Part shown: positions 19,094-27,500 of the stretch, piece by piece | How positions within the stretch are numbered: position 1 is the first letter of the stretch | How the letters are laid out: every line of letters starts with the position of its first letter | From: Acinetobacter sp. SAAs474 | Lineage (GTDB): Bacteria; Pseudomonadota; Gammaproteobacteria; Pseudomonadales; Moraxellaceae | Reading direction: 5' to 3' | Length of the DNA stretch: 64,000 nucleotides | NCBI RefSeq assembly: GCF_032823475.1 | Contig: NZ_CP127915.1 | Coordinates: 2,542,001-2,606,000 of the forward strand | The notes under the pieces: generated by a model | The model's input: only the letters and a program-made list of their open reading frames with translations | The model's database searches: none | Told to the model about the DNA's origin: nothing | Translations under genes and position numbers: made by a program

Positions 19094-20203
19094 TTACAAT
19101 ACGGCAATTGGATAAGAACCCAAAACACGCACTTCTTTGACAAACGGACGAATCTCTTCAATGGCTGCTTTAACATTTTCTTGATCAATATGTCCTTCCA
19201 AATCAATGAAGAATACATAAGCCCATTTTTCTGGTAATGCTGGACGTGTTTCAATACTGGTCAAGCTAATATTATGTTTAGCAAATGGCGCTAAAATTTC
19301 AAGTAATGCACCTGCACGATCATGGGCTGAAATCAGCAATGATGTTTTATCATTACCACTTTGTGGTACTTTTTCGCGACCAATCACCAAGAAACGTGTT
19401 GTATTTTCCGGATTATCTTCAATATTGTGGTGTAAAATTTCGAGATTATAAATTTTTGCAGCAACTTCAGATGCGATTGCAGCTGAATGCCACTCATTAC
19501 GAATACGACGTGCAGCTTCAGCATTTGAACTGAGTGCAACACGCTCTACACCAGGATAATGCGCATCCAACCAACTACGGCACTGCGCAAGCGTTTGCTG
19601 ATGTGCATAAATCTGCTTAATACTGTCTTTGCGTGTATTTTCCGACACTAAGAATTGATGATGGATACGTAATTCTACCTCACCAATCACATTCAGATGA
19701 GAAGATTTAAAACAGTCTAAAGTATGATTCACAACACCTTCAGATGAATTTTCAACAGGAACTAAACCATAATGTGCACTTCCTGCTTCAACTTCACGGA
19801 AAACCTCATCAATTGTCGGTAAAGGACGTACAACTGCATCCTGTCCAAAATGCTTTAAGACAGCAGAATGGGTATAAGTACCAACAGGGCCTAAAAAGGC
19901 AATACTCTGTGGTGCTTCTAATGCGAGGCAAGCAGACATGATTTCACGGAATAAACGTGCCATGGTTGCATCAGATAAAGGACCTTCATTACGTTCCATA
20001 ACATGACGTAAAACTTGTGCTTCACGCTCAGGACGGTAAAACAAAGGGTTCTCTTCTGCCGCAAATTTCGCCTTGGCAACGGCTTCTGCCAATTTTGCAC
20101 GACGATTAATCAGCTGCTGAAGCTGTTGATCGACAGAGTCAATATCCTGACGAATTTGAGCAAGGTCAAGAGAAGGTGTAGTGTTTTGATCGTCGTTGAT
20201 CAT
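19094..20203 (-). CDS. pheA: Bifunctional chorismate mutase / prephenate dehydratase (P-protein)
   Basis: A 369-residue P-protein. The AroQ chorismate mutase domain occupies about residues 14-95 (IRQDIDSVDQQLQQLINRR). The prephenate dehydratase domain follows (FLGPVGTYTHSA; catalytic TRF in NTTRFLVIG). The C-terminal ACT domain carries AGALLEIL and ETRP, the Phe-binding GALV and ESRP sites in slightly altered form, so feedback inhibition by phenylalanine is likely. It is first in the operon with hisC (62-base gap) and tyrA/aroA. The 424-base gap to the divergent ybiB would hold its promoter; I saw no leader peptide or attenuator there. Confidence 0.93.
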   Translation of the reverse strand: MINDDQNTTPSLDLAQIRQDIDSVDQQLQQLINRRAKLAEAVAKAKFAAEENPLFYRPEREAQVLRHVMERNEGPLSDATMARLFREIMSACLALEAPQSIAFLGPVGTYTHSAVLKHFGQDAVVRPLPTIDEVFREVEAGSAHYGLVPVENSSEGVVNHTLDCFKSSHLNVIGEVELRIHHQFLVSENTRKDSIKQIYAHQQTLAQCRSWLDAHYPGVERVALSSNAEAARRIRNEWHSAAIASEVAAKIYNLEILHHNIEDNPENTTRFLVIGREKVPQSGNDKTSLLISAHDRAGALLEILAPFAKHNISLTSIETRPALPEKWAYVFFIDLEGHIDQENVKAAIEEIRPFVKEVRVLGSYPIAVL

Positions 20204-20627
20204 TGTTATGATGCCCTTTAAAACAGATTTTCAACAGTATAACAATAGTAAGCTTTGAATGGTTGCGCAACAAGACTTTGTTATTTAAAGTCTGAAAAAC
20301 ACCCAGTTGGATTATTCAACAATGCAGCACATGATGGCAACATACTGCTATCTTCAGATAATTCAAGACTTTTGTATATTGAAAACCATTTATGAATGTT
20401 AAAAATTTAAGTGATATCAAGCAAGCATGGCTGTTATGCGCATTAACTTTGCATATAGATTTGATCAAACTTGGTTAAAAGCATATGAATAAACTCATTT
20501 TTGTTTTAAATTTTATGGCATAGTAGTTCAAGATTGATCTTGCATCGAAAGCCTATCCTACTTAGGCAAGTTAATAAATTGTCAATCTCTCCTATTGGCC
20601 GCGTATCACACATGATGATTGAATTGA

Positions 20628-21632
20628 ATGAATACTGAAAAGAATCTTTATAAAGACTTTGAACACCCTTTTGCACAGTTTATTCGAATTATTGGCAAGG
20701 GTAAAAATGGTGCACGTTCTTTAAGTTATGATGAAGCTTATCAAGCATTTACCATGATTCTCAAGCAAGAAGTCCTCGATGTGCAATTGGGTGCTTTTTT
20801 AATGCTGTTACGTGTAAAAGAAGAATCTGTTGATGAGCTAGCAGGTTTTGTTCAAGCCACCAAAGATCAGCTTGACTTTAAACCCCTAGCTGTGGATCTG
20901 GACTGGTCGTCTTATGCTGGTAAACGTAAACATTATCCGTGGTTCTTACTGTCCGCATTATGCCTAGCACAGCATGGTTATAAAATTGCTATGCATGGTG
21001 CGGCAGGCCATACCATTAATCGCCTCTATACCGAACAGGTTTTATCTTTTCTCGGTTATCCTATTTGTCACAATCAACAACAAATTGCACAGCAGTTAGA
21101 ACAGCAAAACTTTGCCTATTTTCCTTTGGCGGTCATTTCTCCAGTATTAAGTGATTTAATGCTGTTACGTAATATTATGGGACTACGTTCTCCTATTCAT
21201 ACCCTTACACGTTTAATCAACCCCTTTAATGCCAAAGCAACGCTACAGGCTATTTTTCATCCAGCCTATCGTAGCTCACATCAACAGGCAGCTTTTCAGC
21301 TAGGTTATCATCATAGTGCTGTAATTAAAGGTGAAGGTGGCGAGTTTGAGCGCAATCCAGATGCAAGAACCCTAATTTGCGGCATTAGAGATGGGGTATT
21401 ATATGAATATGAATTACCCAAATTAACCGAACAACGCAGTGCAGCAGAAGAACAACTTGATTTACAACAGTTTAAAGCGGTTTGGTTAGGTCAGCAACAA
21501 CATGAATATGGTGAAATTGCGGTCATTGAAACCATGGGAATCGCGTTGTATACCATGGGTGTGTGTCAAAACTACCCAGATGCCATGCAACAAGCCCTAC
21601 ACTTATGGCAAAATCGCCTACACAACAAATAA
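20628..21632 (+). CDS. ybiB: YbiB/TrpD2-like DNA-binding glycosyltransferase-fold protein
   Basis: A 334-residue homolog of anthranilate phosphoribosyltransferase. The N-terminal helical domain (FAQFIRIIGKGKNGARSLSYDEAYQAF) and KIAMHGAAGHT, GLRSPIHTLTRLINPF and KGEGGEFERNPD are the YbiB/TrpD2 blocks. It lacks the normal TrpD active-site pattern, and E. coli YbiB binds nucleic acid instead of catalysing Trp synthesis. A possible promoter (TTGATC at 20461, 17-bp spacer, TATGAA at 20484) lies 140 bases upstream. It converges with the yeaC-nadK pair. Confidence 0.85.
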   Translation: MNTEKNLYKDFEHPFAQFIRIIGKGKNGARSLSYDEAYQAFTMILKQEVLDVQLGAFLMLLRVKEESVDELAGFVQATKDQLDFKPLAVDLDWSSYAGKRKHYPWFLLSALCLAQHGYKIAMHGAAGHTINRLYTEQVLSFLGYPICHNQQQIAQQLEQQNFAYFPLAVISPVLSDLMLLRNIMGLRSPIHTLTRLINPFNAKATLQAIFHPAYRSSHQQAAFQLGYHHSAVIKGEGGEFERNPDARTLICGIRDGVLYEYELPKLTEQRSAAEEQLDLQQFKAVWLGQQQHEYGEIAVIETMGIALYTMGVCQNYPDAMQQALHLWQNRLHNK

Positions 21633-21636
21633 AAAA

Positions 21637-21663
21637 ATAAGGCATTGAAAATCAATGCCTTAT
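21637..21663. terminator. Bidirectional terminator between ybiB and the DUF1315 gene
   Basis: A 12-bp perfect stem, ATAAGGCATTGA with TCAATGCCTTAT, has an AAA loop and A-rich and T-rich flanks on both sides. It sits in the 55-base gap between the convergent genes. Confidence 0.85.
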
Positions 21664-21687
21664 ATTAAAATTCATCATTAAACTGTA

Positions 21688-21954
21688 TTAAACAAAACGA
21701 ATTGGCTTAAATTCTGGCTCTTCTACGTGTGAATCACAGTGCTCATCTTCTTCTTTACTGCCACGATCAATATAACCACTACGTTCAGTTTCTGGTAAAT
21801 GTTTAGCTTCCCATACATATACCGCTTGCATACAAATTTGACGCTGTTCTTGCGTCAATGCTACACCATTGGGCCATTTTCCAATTTCAATTGCTGTTTT
21901 TAAACGACTAACAATGTCAGGATCAAGTACCGCTAGCATTTGTTCAATATTCAT
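21688..21954 (-). CDS. YeaC-like DUF1315 protein
   Basis: An 88-residue protein with the DUF1315 core: MNIEQMLAVLDPDIVSRLKTAIEIGKWPNG followed by LTQEQRQICMQAVYVWEAKHLPE. Function is unknown. The start lies 3 bases after the nadK stop, so the two genes form an operon. Confidence 0.85.
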   Translation of the reverse strand: MNIEQMLAVLDPDIVSRLKTAIEIGKWPNGVALTQEQRQICMQAVYVWEAKHLPETERSGYIDRGSKEEDEHCDSHVEEPEFKPIRFV

Positions 21955-21957
21955 AAA

Positions 21958-22887
21958 TTAATCCTGCTGTTGATGCAAAGAGTCAAAATCTTGATTCCAG
22001 CCTAACTTTGTACGGCATGCCATATAAAAGTCATAGCCAGGTGGATGAAGTAAGTTTAATTTATAAGGATGTTTACGAATATGCAAACTATCACCCACAC
22101 TTAATGACACACTATGCTGCCCATCGGCACTCACCATCGGCAACACACGATTTTCTTGGATTTCTATTTTAATTTCACTTTGCCCCCCCACCACAATTGG
22201 TCGTGAAGACAAGGTATGTGGATGCATCGGAACCAATGCTATCGCATCCATACTTGGATGTAATATAGGTCCACCACCCGATAAAGCATAGGCTGTTGAG
22301 CCTGTTGGTGTTGAAACGATTAATCCATCACTATGCTGCCGATAGACATATTGACCATCTATATGTAAATCGAAGTCAATCATATGTACCGATTTACCTG
22401 AATGCAATACAACATCATTTAAAGCAATTGCTTCATAGATAATTTCACCTTTAGAACGGATTTCCATCTCTAATAAAAAACGGCGATCTAATTGAAACTG
22501 CCCATGTAAAACTTGATCAAGTTTAAAAATCACTTCTGTAGGCTTAATATCGGTTAAAAAACCTAAACGGCCTCGATTAATACCAATCACGGGGGTATTA
22601 AACCGAACCAGTGCTCGTGCTGCATGTAACAATGATCCATCACCGCCGACCACAATAACCAGATCAACGACTTCGCCCAATAAAGAACGGCTGACGGTTT
22701 GTGTATTGCTATAAGAGACCAACTCAGCAGTTGCCATATCAAAAATAGGATGTAAGCCTAAACTTAATAAATGATCATGAATGAGACTTAATGTTTCTCC
22801 TACTGAAGATTTACCAGGTCGACCAATAAGTCCAATGTTTCTAAAGTTCTTATGTGAAATTTGCTGCACTGGTAATATCGCTCCCAT
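21958..22887 (-). CDS. nadK: NAD kinase
   Basis: A 309-residue ATP-NAD kinase that makes NADP in the cytoplasm. The GGDG motif is at residues 81-84 (VVVGGDGSLLHAAR). Other blocks are GINRGRLGFLTDI, NDVVLHSG and the glycine-rich STPTGSTAYALSGGGPILHP. Length is close to the E. coli enzyme (292). It is co-transcribed with the DUF1315 gene and divergent from mrcB across a 244-base AT-rich gap. Confidence 0.95.
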   Translation of the reverse strand: MGAILPVQQISHKNFRNIGLIGRPGKSSVGETLSLIHDHLLSLGLHPIFDMATAELVSYSNTQTVSRSLLGEVVDLVIVVGGDGSLLHAARALVRFNTPVIGINRGRLGFLTDIKPTEVIFKLDQVLHGQFQLDRRFLLEMEIRSKGEIIYEAIALNDVVLHSGKSVHMIDFDLHIDGQYVYRQHSDGLIVSTPTGSTAYALSGGGPILHPSMDAIALVPMHPHTLSSRPIVVGGQSEIKIEIQENRVLPMVSADGQHSVSLSVGDSLHIRKHPYKLNLLHPPGYDFYMACRTKLGWNQDFDSLHQQQD

Positions 22888-23131
22888 ACGACTTAGTGAC
22901 TATCATAACATTAACCCACTTAATTTTAAAAAAAATTAAAATCATAAAATATCGCGATATTAAAGTTTAATGTCGCGCTATCATGAGTCGTGTGCTTAAA
23001 AATAGCGTGTTTTAAACAACAATGATGACTCAATAAAGCAAATGCTATTGCTAATATTCACAGATTAAATATTGCAAAATATCGAAAAGCTTCGCATGAT
23101 TAGCAAAATGATTAGAGTTTGATTTATTAAT

Positions 23132-25495
23132 ATGAAGTCTGAACGTGGTATTGGCTTATTTGCACTTCTGTTTTCAATTATTGTCATTGGCGCATTTGTT
23201 GCCTTTAGTATTTACTTAATTCGGATGGATAATGTTGTCCGGGCAAAATTTGAAGGCAAACGTTGGGATATTCCTGCAAAAGTTTTTGCCCGTCCTTTAG
23301 AAATATTCAATAATGCGCCTATCAGTCAAGCTGATTTGATTGAAGAGCTTAAATTACTGGGATATAAAAGTTCAAGTAACTATGCACAAACCGGCCATTA
23401 TTTTACCGATGCCAACACACTTTATATTCATACCCGTGGCTTTGACTTTGGTGATAGCGTAGAACCAGAACAAGTCCTCAAACTCACCTTTAATCAAGAT
23501 CAAGTTGTTGAAGTCAGTGCAACCAAACCTTCGAGTACTGGAATTGCACGTCTAGAACCACTGTTAATTGGCGGAATTTATCCACAGCACAATGAAGACC
23601 GTGTATTAATTAAGTTAAATAAGGTTCCAAAAACACTGATTGAGGCTTTAATTGCGACCGAAGACCGTAATTTTTATCAGCATCATGGCATCTCCATTCG
23701 TGGTACTGCACGTGCTGTTGTCAGCAATATTACTGGTGGTAAACGTCAAGGAGGGTCAACACTCACCCAACAACTGGTTAAAAACTTTTATTTAACGCCT
23801 GAAAAAACTTTAAAACGAAAAGTAAATGAAGCACTTATGGCAGTATTAGTGGATTTTCATTATTCTAAAGATGAAATTCTAGAAGCCTATTTAAATGAAG
23901 TTAATTTAGGTCAAAATGGCAATTATTCAATTAATGGTTATGGCTTAGCCTCACAATTTTACTTTGGTTTACCACTTAAAGAATTAAATATTGCACAACA
24001 GGCTTTTTTAGTCGGATTGGTACAAGGTCCTTCCTTATATAATCCATGGCGCAATCCGGAAGCGGCACTTAAACGTCGTAATATCGTTTTAGACAATATG
24101 GTTGTTATGGGCTACCTTTCTGCTGAACAATACAATATTGAAGCTGCACGACCTTTAGGCGTTGTCAACAAACCTTCACTGAGTACTGCCCGTTTCCCTG
24201 ATTTCCTCGATGTAGTACGACGTCAATTAAAGACAGAATACCAAGAAAGTGATCTCACCAATCAAGGTCTACGTATCTTTACCACCTTAGATCCAGTCAC
24301 CCAAATTAAAGTCCAAACCTCATTTAAAGCAGCCGTGAATCGTTTATCGAATAGTCAGCCTAAACGATTAAAAGCATTACAAGGTGCGGTGGTACTGACA
24401 CATCCAGAAAATGGTGAATTAGTTGCTGTTGTTGGCTCAACACAGGATTTTACTGGCTTTAACCGTGCTTTAGACGCAAGACGCCAAGTCGGTTCACTGT
24501 TAAAACCAGTGATTTATCTAAATGCCATTGATTCTGGTTTATACAATTGGGCAACACTGATTTCAGATAGTGCTATTTCAATTCCTGTTGAAGGAAAAGC
24601 GTGGACACCGAAAAACTATAGTGGTCGTGAACATGGTATGGTGCCAATGGTGCAAGCACTGGCTCACTCTTACAACCTTGCTGCTGTACGTTTAGGACAG
24701 GAATTTGGAACAAATGCTTTTAAAAATCAATTAGTCAAATTTGGTATTAATGCAGATCGTATCCCTAATTATCCATCTATCTTTTTAGGTGCTGTCGATT
24801 TAACCCCAATTCAGATGGCGACCATTTATGGTAATTTTGCAACTGGTGGTTTTAATTATCCAGTCAAAGCCATTCGCAGCGTTATCGATGCCAAAGGCAG
24901 AGTATTAGATCATTACGGCTTAAGTGTACAACAGACCATTAACCCATCTTCAGCGTATATTTTAAATTATGGCTTACAACAGGTCATGAATAGTGGTACA
25001 GGTCGTTCAGCTTATAATAGCCTACCAAATGACTTAAAATTAGCAGGTAAATCAGGTACCACCAATGATACCCGCGATTCTTGGTTTGCTGGTTATTCGG
25101 GTAATTATACTGCCGTGGTCTGGTTAGGTTTAGATAATAATGCCATTACTGGACTTACTGGCTCATCAGGTGCACTTCCTGTTTGGACCAGTGTCATGAA
25201 ACAATTAAGACAAAAACCGGTTAACTTACGTCAACCAGATGATGTTGCATGGCATTGGATTGATGTATCTTCAGGTTTACTTTCTGCACAAAGTTGTGCT
25301 GGTGCACTTTACATTCCTTTACAAGTCAATAAAGTACCACGTCAAGCAACACCTTGTGGTTTACCTCATTATCAAGTTGATCCTGTCTATGATCCAAATA
25401 CAGAACAACCCAATACCACTGAACCGGAGTCCGATAGTATTGAGAACTATATTCGTCAAAATGACAGTAATGCGACAGATGACAATCCATTTTAA
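23132..25495 (+). CDS. mrcB: Bifunctional penicillin-binding protein 1b
   Basis: A 787-residue class A PBP. A short cytoplasmic start and one membrane anchor (about residues 8-30) lead to a UB2H-like region. The glycosyltransferase domain has catalytic Glu177 in ATEDRNF, with QGGSTLTQQLVKNFYL after it. The transpeptidase domain has S455LLK458, S513YN515 and K640SGT643. It polymerises and crosslinks peptidoglycan at the inner membrane. The next gene encodes a TPR lipoprotein like LpoP, the activator of PBP1b in Pseudomonas and Acinetobacter. Confidence 0.93.
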   Translation: MKSERGIGLFALLFSIIVIGAFVAFSIYLIRMDNVVRAKFEGKRWDIPAKVFARPLEIFNNAPISQADLIEELKLLGYKSSSNYAQTGHYFTDANTLYIHTRGFDFGDSVEPEQVLKLTFNQDQVVEVSATKPSSTGIARLEPLLIGGIYPQHNEDRVLIKLNKVPKTLIEALIATEDRNFYQHHGISIRGTARAVVSNITGGKRQGGSTLTQQLVKNFYLTPEKTLKRKVNEALMAVLVDFHYSKDEILEAYLNEVNLGQNGNYSINGYGLASQFYFGLPLKELNIAQQAFLVGLVQGPSLYNPWRNPEAALKRRNIVLDNMVVMGYLSAEQYNIEAARPLGVVNKPSLSTARFPDFLDVVRRQLKTEYQESDLTNQGLRIFTTLDPVTQIKVQTSFKAAVNRLSNSQPKRLKALQGAVVLTHPENGELVAVVGSTQDFTGFNRALDARRQVGSLLKPVIYLNAIDSGLYNWATLISDSAISIPVEGKAWTPKNYSGREHGMVPMVQALAHSYNLAAVRLGQEFGTNAFKNQLVKFGINADRIPNYPSIFLGAVDLTPIQMATIYGNFATGGFNYPVKAIRSVIDAKGRVLDHYGLSVQQTINPSSAYILNYGLQQVMNSGTGRSAYNSLPNDLKLAGKSGTTNDTRDSWFAGYSGNYTAVVWLGLDNNAITGLTGSSGALPVWTSVMKQLRQKPVNLRQPDDVAWHWIDVSSGLLSAQSCAGALYIPLQVNKVPRQATPCGLPHYQVDPVYDPNTEQPNTTEPESDSIENYIRQNDSNATDDNPF

Positions 25496-25537
25496 TGATT
25501 CAATCCATAATTAATTGAGTGATGACTTTTATAGACA

Positions 25538-26092
25538 ATGAAAAAAATTATTTTAACCTCAGTGCTTAGCTTAACGATGGTCGGCTGTCAAAGCCTATCA
25601 ACATCGCAGCTAGAAACTCAAAAACCGCCTGTGGCTGTGAGCACAGCACCCGCAGCAACACCGCCATCATCTGGGGTGAAAATTAAACCTTATGAGCAAG
25701 AAGAAATTCAACGTAAAAGTATTGCCTTACCGCCTAATGAGCCCAGTAAGGTGACACCACCTCAACCAACACCACCCAAAATTATTTTGCCACAACAACA
25801 ACAAAATCAACAAAATTTTGATGATGGTCATCAGGTTCCTGCTGTGCGAGGATTATTGCAACAAGCTGAGATAGCCTTACAGCAAAAAAATATTAATCAT
25901 GCGGAACGTTTAACGCTACAAGCACAGCGTCTAGCACCACAATCTGCACAAAGTTATTTGATTTTGGCGAAAATAGCCTTAATTAAAAATAATCCAGCCA
26001 ATGCACGTTCACTGGCACAGCGAGGTTTAAGTTTTGCACAGGATAAAAATATACAACGTCAACTCAATCAAATGATTGAACAAACCCAGTAA
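25538..26092 (+). CDS. LpoP-like TPR lipoprotein, probable PBP1b activator
   Basis: A 184-residue lipoprotein. The lipobox TMVGC places lipidation at Cys17. A long Pro/Gln-rich linker (about residues 28-100) is followed by TPR-like helices (about 105-180: RGLLQQAEIALQQKNINHAERLTLQAQRLAP). Outer membrane retention is likely. It is 42 bases after mrcB on the same strand, the position of lpoP next to the PBP1b gene in Pseudomonas, where LpoP stimulates PBP1b. Activation of this PBP1b is inferred from position and architecture. Confidence 0.75.
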   Translation: MKKIILTSVLSLTMVGCQSLSTSQLETQKPPVAVSTAPAATPPSSGVKIKPYEQEEIQRKSIALPPNEPSKVTPPQPTPPKIILPQQQQNQQNFDDGHQVPAVRGLLQQAEIALQQKNINHAERLTLQAQRLAPQSAQSYLILAKIALIKNNPANARSLAQRGLSFAQDKNIQRQLNQMIEQTQ

Positions 26093-26155
26093 AACATCCT
26101 TGTGTTGGTTGTGATGATCATCAACAAATATACCATTGCTGATGATCAACCATCT

Positions 26156-26184
26156 ATCGATCAGCACTATTGGTGCTGATCGAT
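26156..26184. terminator. GATC-containing hairpin between convergent genes
   Basis: A 12-bp stem (ATCGATCAGCAC paired with GTGCTGATCGAT) has a 5-nt loop. It separates the LpoP-like gene from the convergent Nudix gene. No T-tract follows on either strand, so it may stall or protect transcripts and not terminate by itself. Confidence 0.5.
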
Positions 26185-26197
26185 TAACACTGATCAC

Positions 26198-27097
26198 TTA
26201 TAAATGTCGAATACCCGCAATACCATGGGCATAATGCTGTAGCGCAACATGTAAATCTTCCGCTTTTACACCACCTAATGCATATACCGCTAAATCAGCT
26301 TGCTGCGCTAACTGTGCAAAACCAGACCAACCTAACCCCTTACTATCTGGATGCGATTCGGTTGCCAAAACTGGACTGAGAAATGCTGCTTCACAACCTA
26401 TTTGCTGCGCATAAGATAAACTGATCTGATCATGACATGATGCAATAGCAGGTATATCTCGTGATAAATCGCCCAACTTAAGCTGCATCAATTGATCATG
26501 CTTAATTTGTATTGCTGCAACCATATTTTGTTGTAATTCAGACAATTGTTTCCATACATCAATATTAACGATTAAACATGACAACTGTTCTGGACTATAA
26601 TCTGCTAATAATTGAGCATATTTAATCTCAGTTGCAGGACGCCAATAAAAATATTGACCAGCATTTAACTGATTCAAGGCGCGAATATCTTCAGAAATTT
26701 TAATCTGTTTAGGCCAACTTAAACGCTTAATCATACGTTTATTGGCTGTAGGAAAATTTAAATCTACTAATTCATCACGGCGATACCAAGCCCATGGTGC
26801 TTGAATCACATCAAGATCTGCAGCGTGCAGATAACTTAAAAAGAAATGTAGATGTACAATAATATCTTCATATTCATGAGCAATACAATTTAAAGCAATC
26901 AACTGCTTTAATTGTACTCCTACTTCTTCAAATACTTCTCGAACACAAGCATCCCTAGGTGTTTCACCAACTTCCACTTTACCGCCGGGAAACTCATATT
27001 TATTTCCTTGATGCTGATCTGCTTTTCTCCAACCCACAAGAATGCGATTCTGATGTATCAAAATAGCGATTGATACATGTAAATCAGGCTTGGCCAT
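26198..27097 (-). CDS. Nudix hydrolase fused to a thiamine-phosphate-synthase-like domain
   Basis: About 299 residues. The N-terminal MutT-type Nudix domain (1-130) has the Nudix box GGKVEVGETPRDACVREVFEEVG. The C-terminal half (about 165-299) resembles ThiE: SCHDQISLSYAQQIGCEAAFLSPVLATESHPDSKGLGW and YALGGVKAEDL. This two-domain layout is common in gammaproteobacteria and is annotated as 8-oxo-dGTP diphosphatase. The first domain would remove oxidised nucleotides; the role of the second is unclear. The frame opens at a TTG at 27109, but ATG at 27097 has GGAAAAG just upstream and is preferred. Confidence 0.82.
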   Translation of the reverse strand: MAKPDLHVSIAILIHQNRILVGWRKADQHQGNKYEFPGGKVEVGETPRDACVREVFEEVGVQLKQLIALNCIAHEYEDIIVHLHFFLSYLHAADLDVIQAPWAWYRRDELVDLNFPTANKRMIKRLSWPKQIKISEDIRALNQLNAGQYFYWRPATEIKYAQLLADYSPEQLSCLIVNIDVWKQLSELQQNMVAAIQIKHDQLMQLKLGDLSRDIPAIASCHDQISLSYAQQIGCEAAFLSPVLATESHPDSKGLGWSGFAQLAQQADLAVYALGGVKAEDLHVALQHYAHGIAGIRHL

Positions 27098-27185
27098 ATA
27101 CTTTTCCAATTGCGATGAATGACCTTAGTTTAAGCGAATCTTATTTTTTTATAAATTATCTCAAGAATAGATTGACGATCTATTC

Positions 27186-27204
27186 GATAATGATTATCAT
27201 TTAA
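27186..27204 (+). promoter_or_regulatory. Fur box upstream of hemP
   Basis: GATAATGATTATCATTTAA matches the Fur consensus strongly, with the palindromic core AATGATTATCATT. It lies about 36 bases before the hemP ATG, where Fur would cover the promoter. Confidence 0.85.
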
Positions 27205-27239
27205 ATCGTTCAAATAACTATACCACGGAGCCAACAGCC

Positions 27240-27407
27240 ATGAATACACCATTTAGCTTATTTACACGTAATACTTCTGCACATTCATTACCCATGCTAC
27301 ATTCTAATAACCTTTTTGCATTAGGTCGTGAAATCCGCATTATGCATGCAGGAGAAGAATATCGCTTACGTTTAACACGTAACAATCGTTTAATTCTCAC
27401 TAAATAA
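27240..27407 (+). CDS. hemP: Hemin uptake protein HemP
   Basis: A 55-residue protein whose C-terminal half carries the HemP signature (GREIRIMHAGEEY then RLRLTRNNRLILTK). GGAG at 27227-27230 lies 9 bases before the ATG. A Fur box sits just upstream and a terminator just downstream, so it is a free-standing iron-regulated gene. HemP proteins help haem uptake and in some bacteria act as DNA-binding activators of haem receptor genes. No haem receptor or transporter gene is adjacent. A 60-codon antisense frame at the same place is a shadow. Confidence 0.88.
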   Translation: MNTPFSLFTRNTSAHSLPMLHSNNLFALGREIRIMHAGEEYRLRLTRNNRLILTK

Positions 27408-27450
27408 ACATCTAATAACTTTATATTTTATAATAATAATCGTGGGAATA

Positions 27451-27484
27451 AGCAGTATAGGATCACACTATACTGTTTTTTTTA
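27451..27484 (+). terminator. Intrinsic terminator after hemP
   Basis: The stem CAGTATAG/CTATACTG has a 7-nt loop containing GATC and runs into eight T residues. It lies 44 bases after the hemP stop and faces the convergent qseC. Confidence 0.85.
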
Positions 27485-27500
27485 TTAAGATATCTGCTGA

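Noticed and set aside
27218..27400. A 60-codon minus-strand frame
   Set aside because: It is exactly antisense to hemP, which has a Fur box, ribosome site and terminator in the opposite direction.
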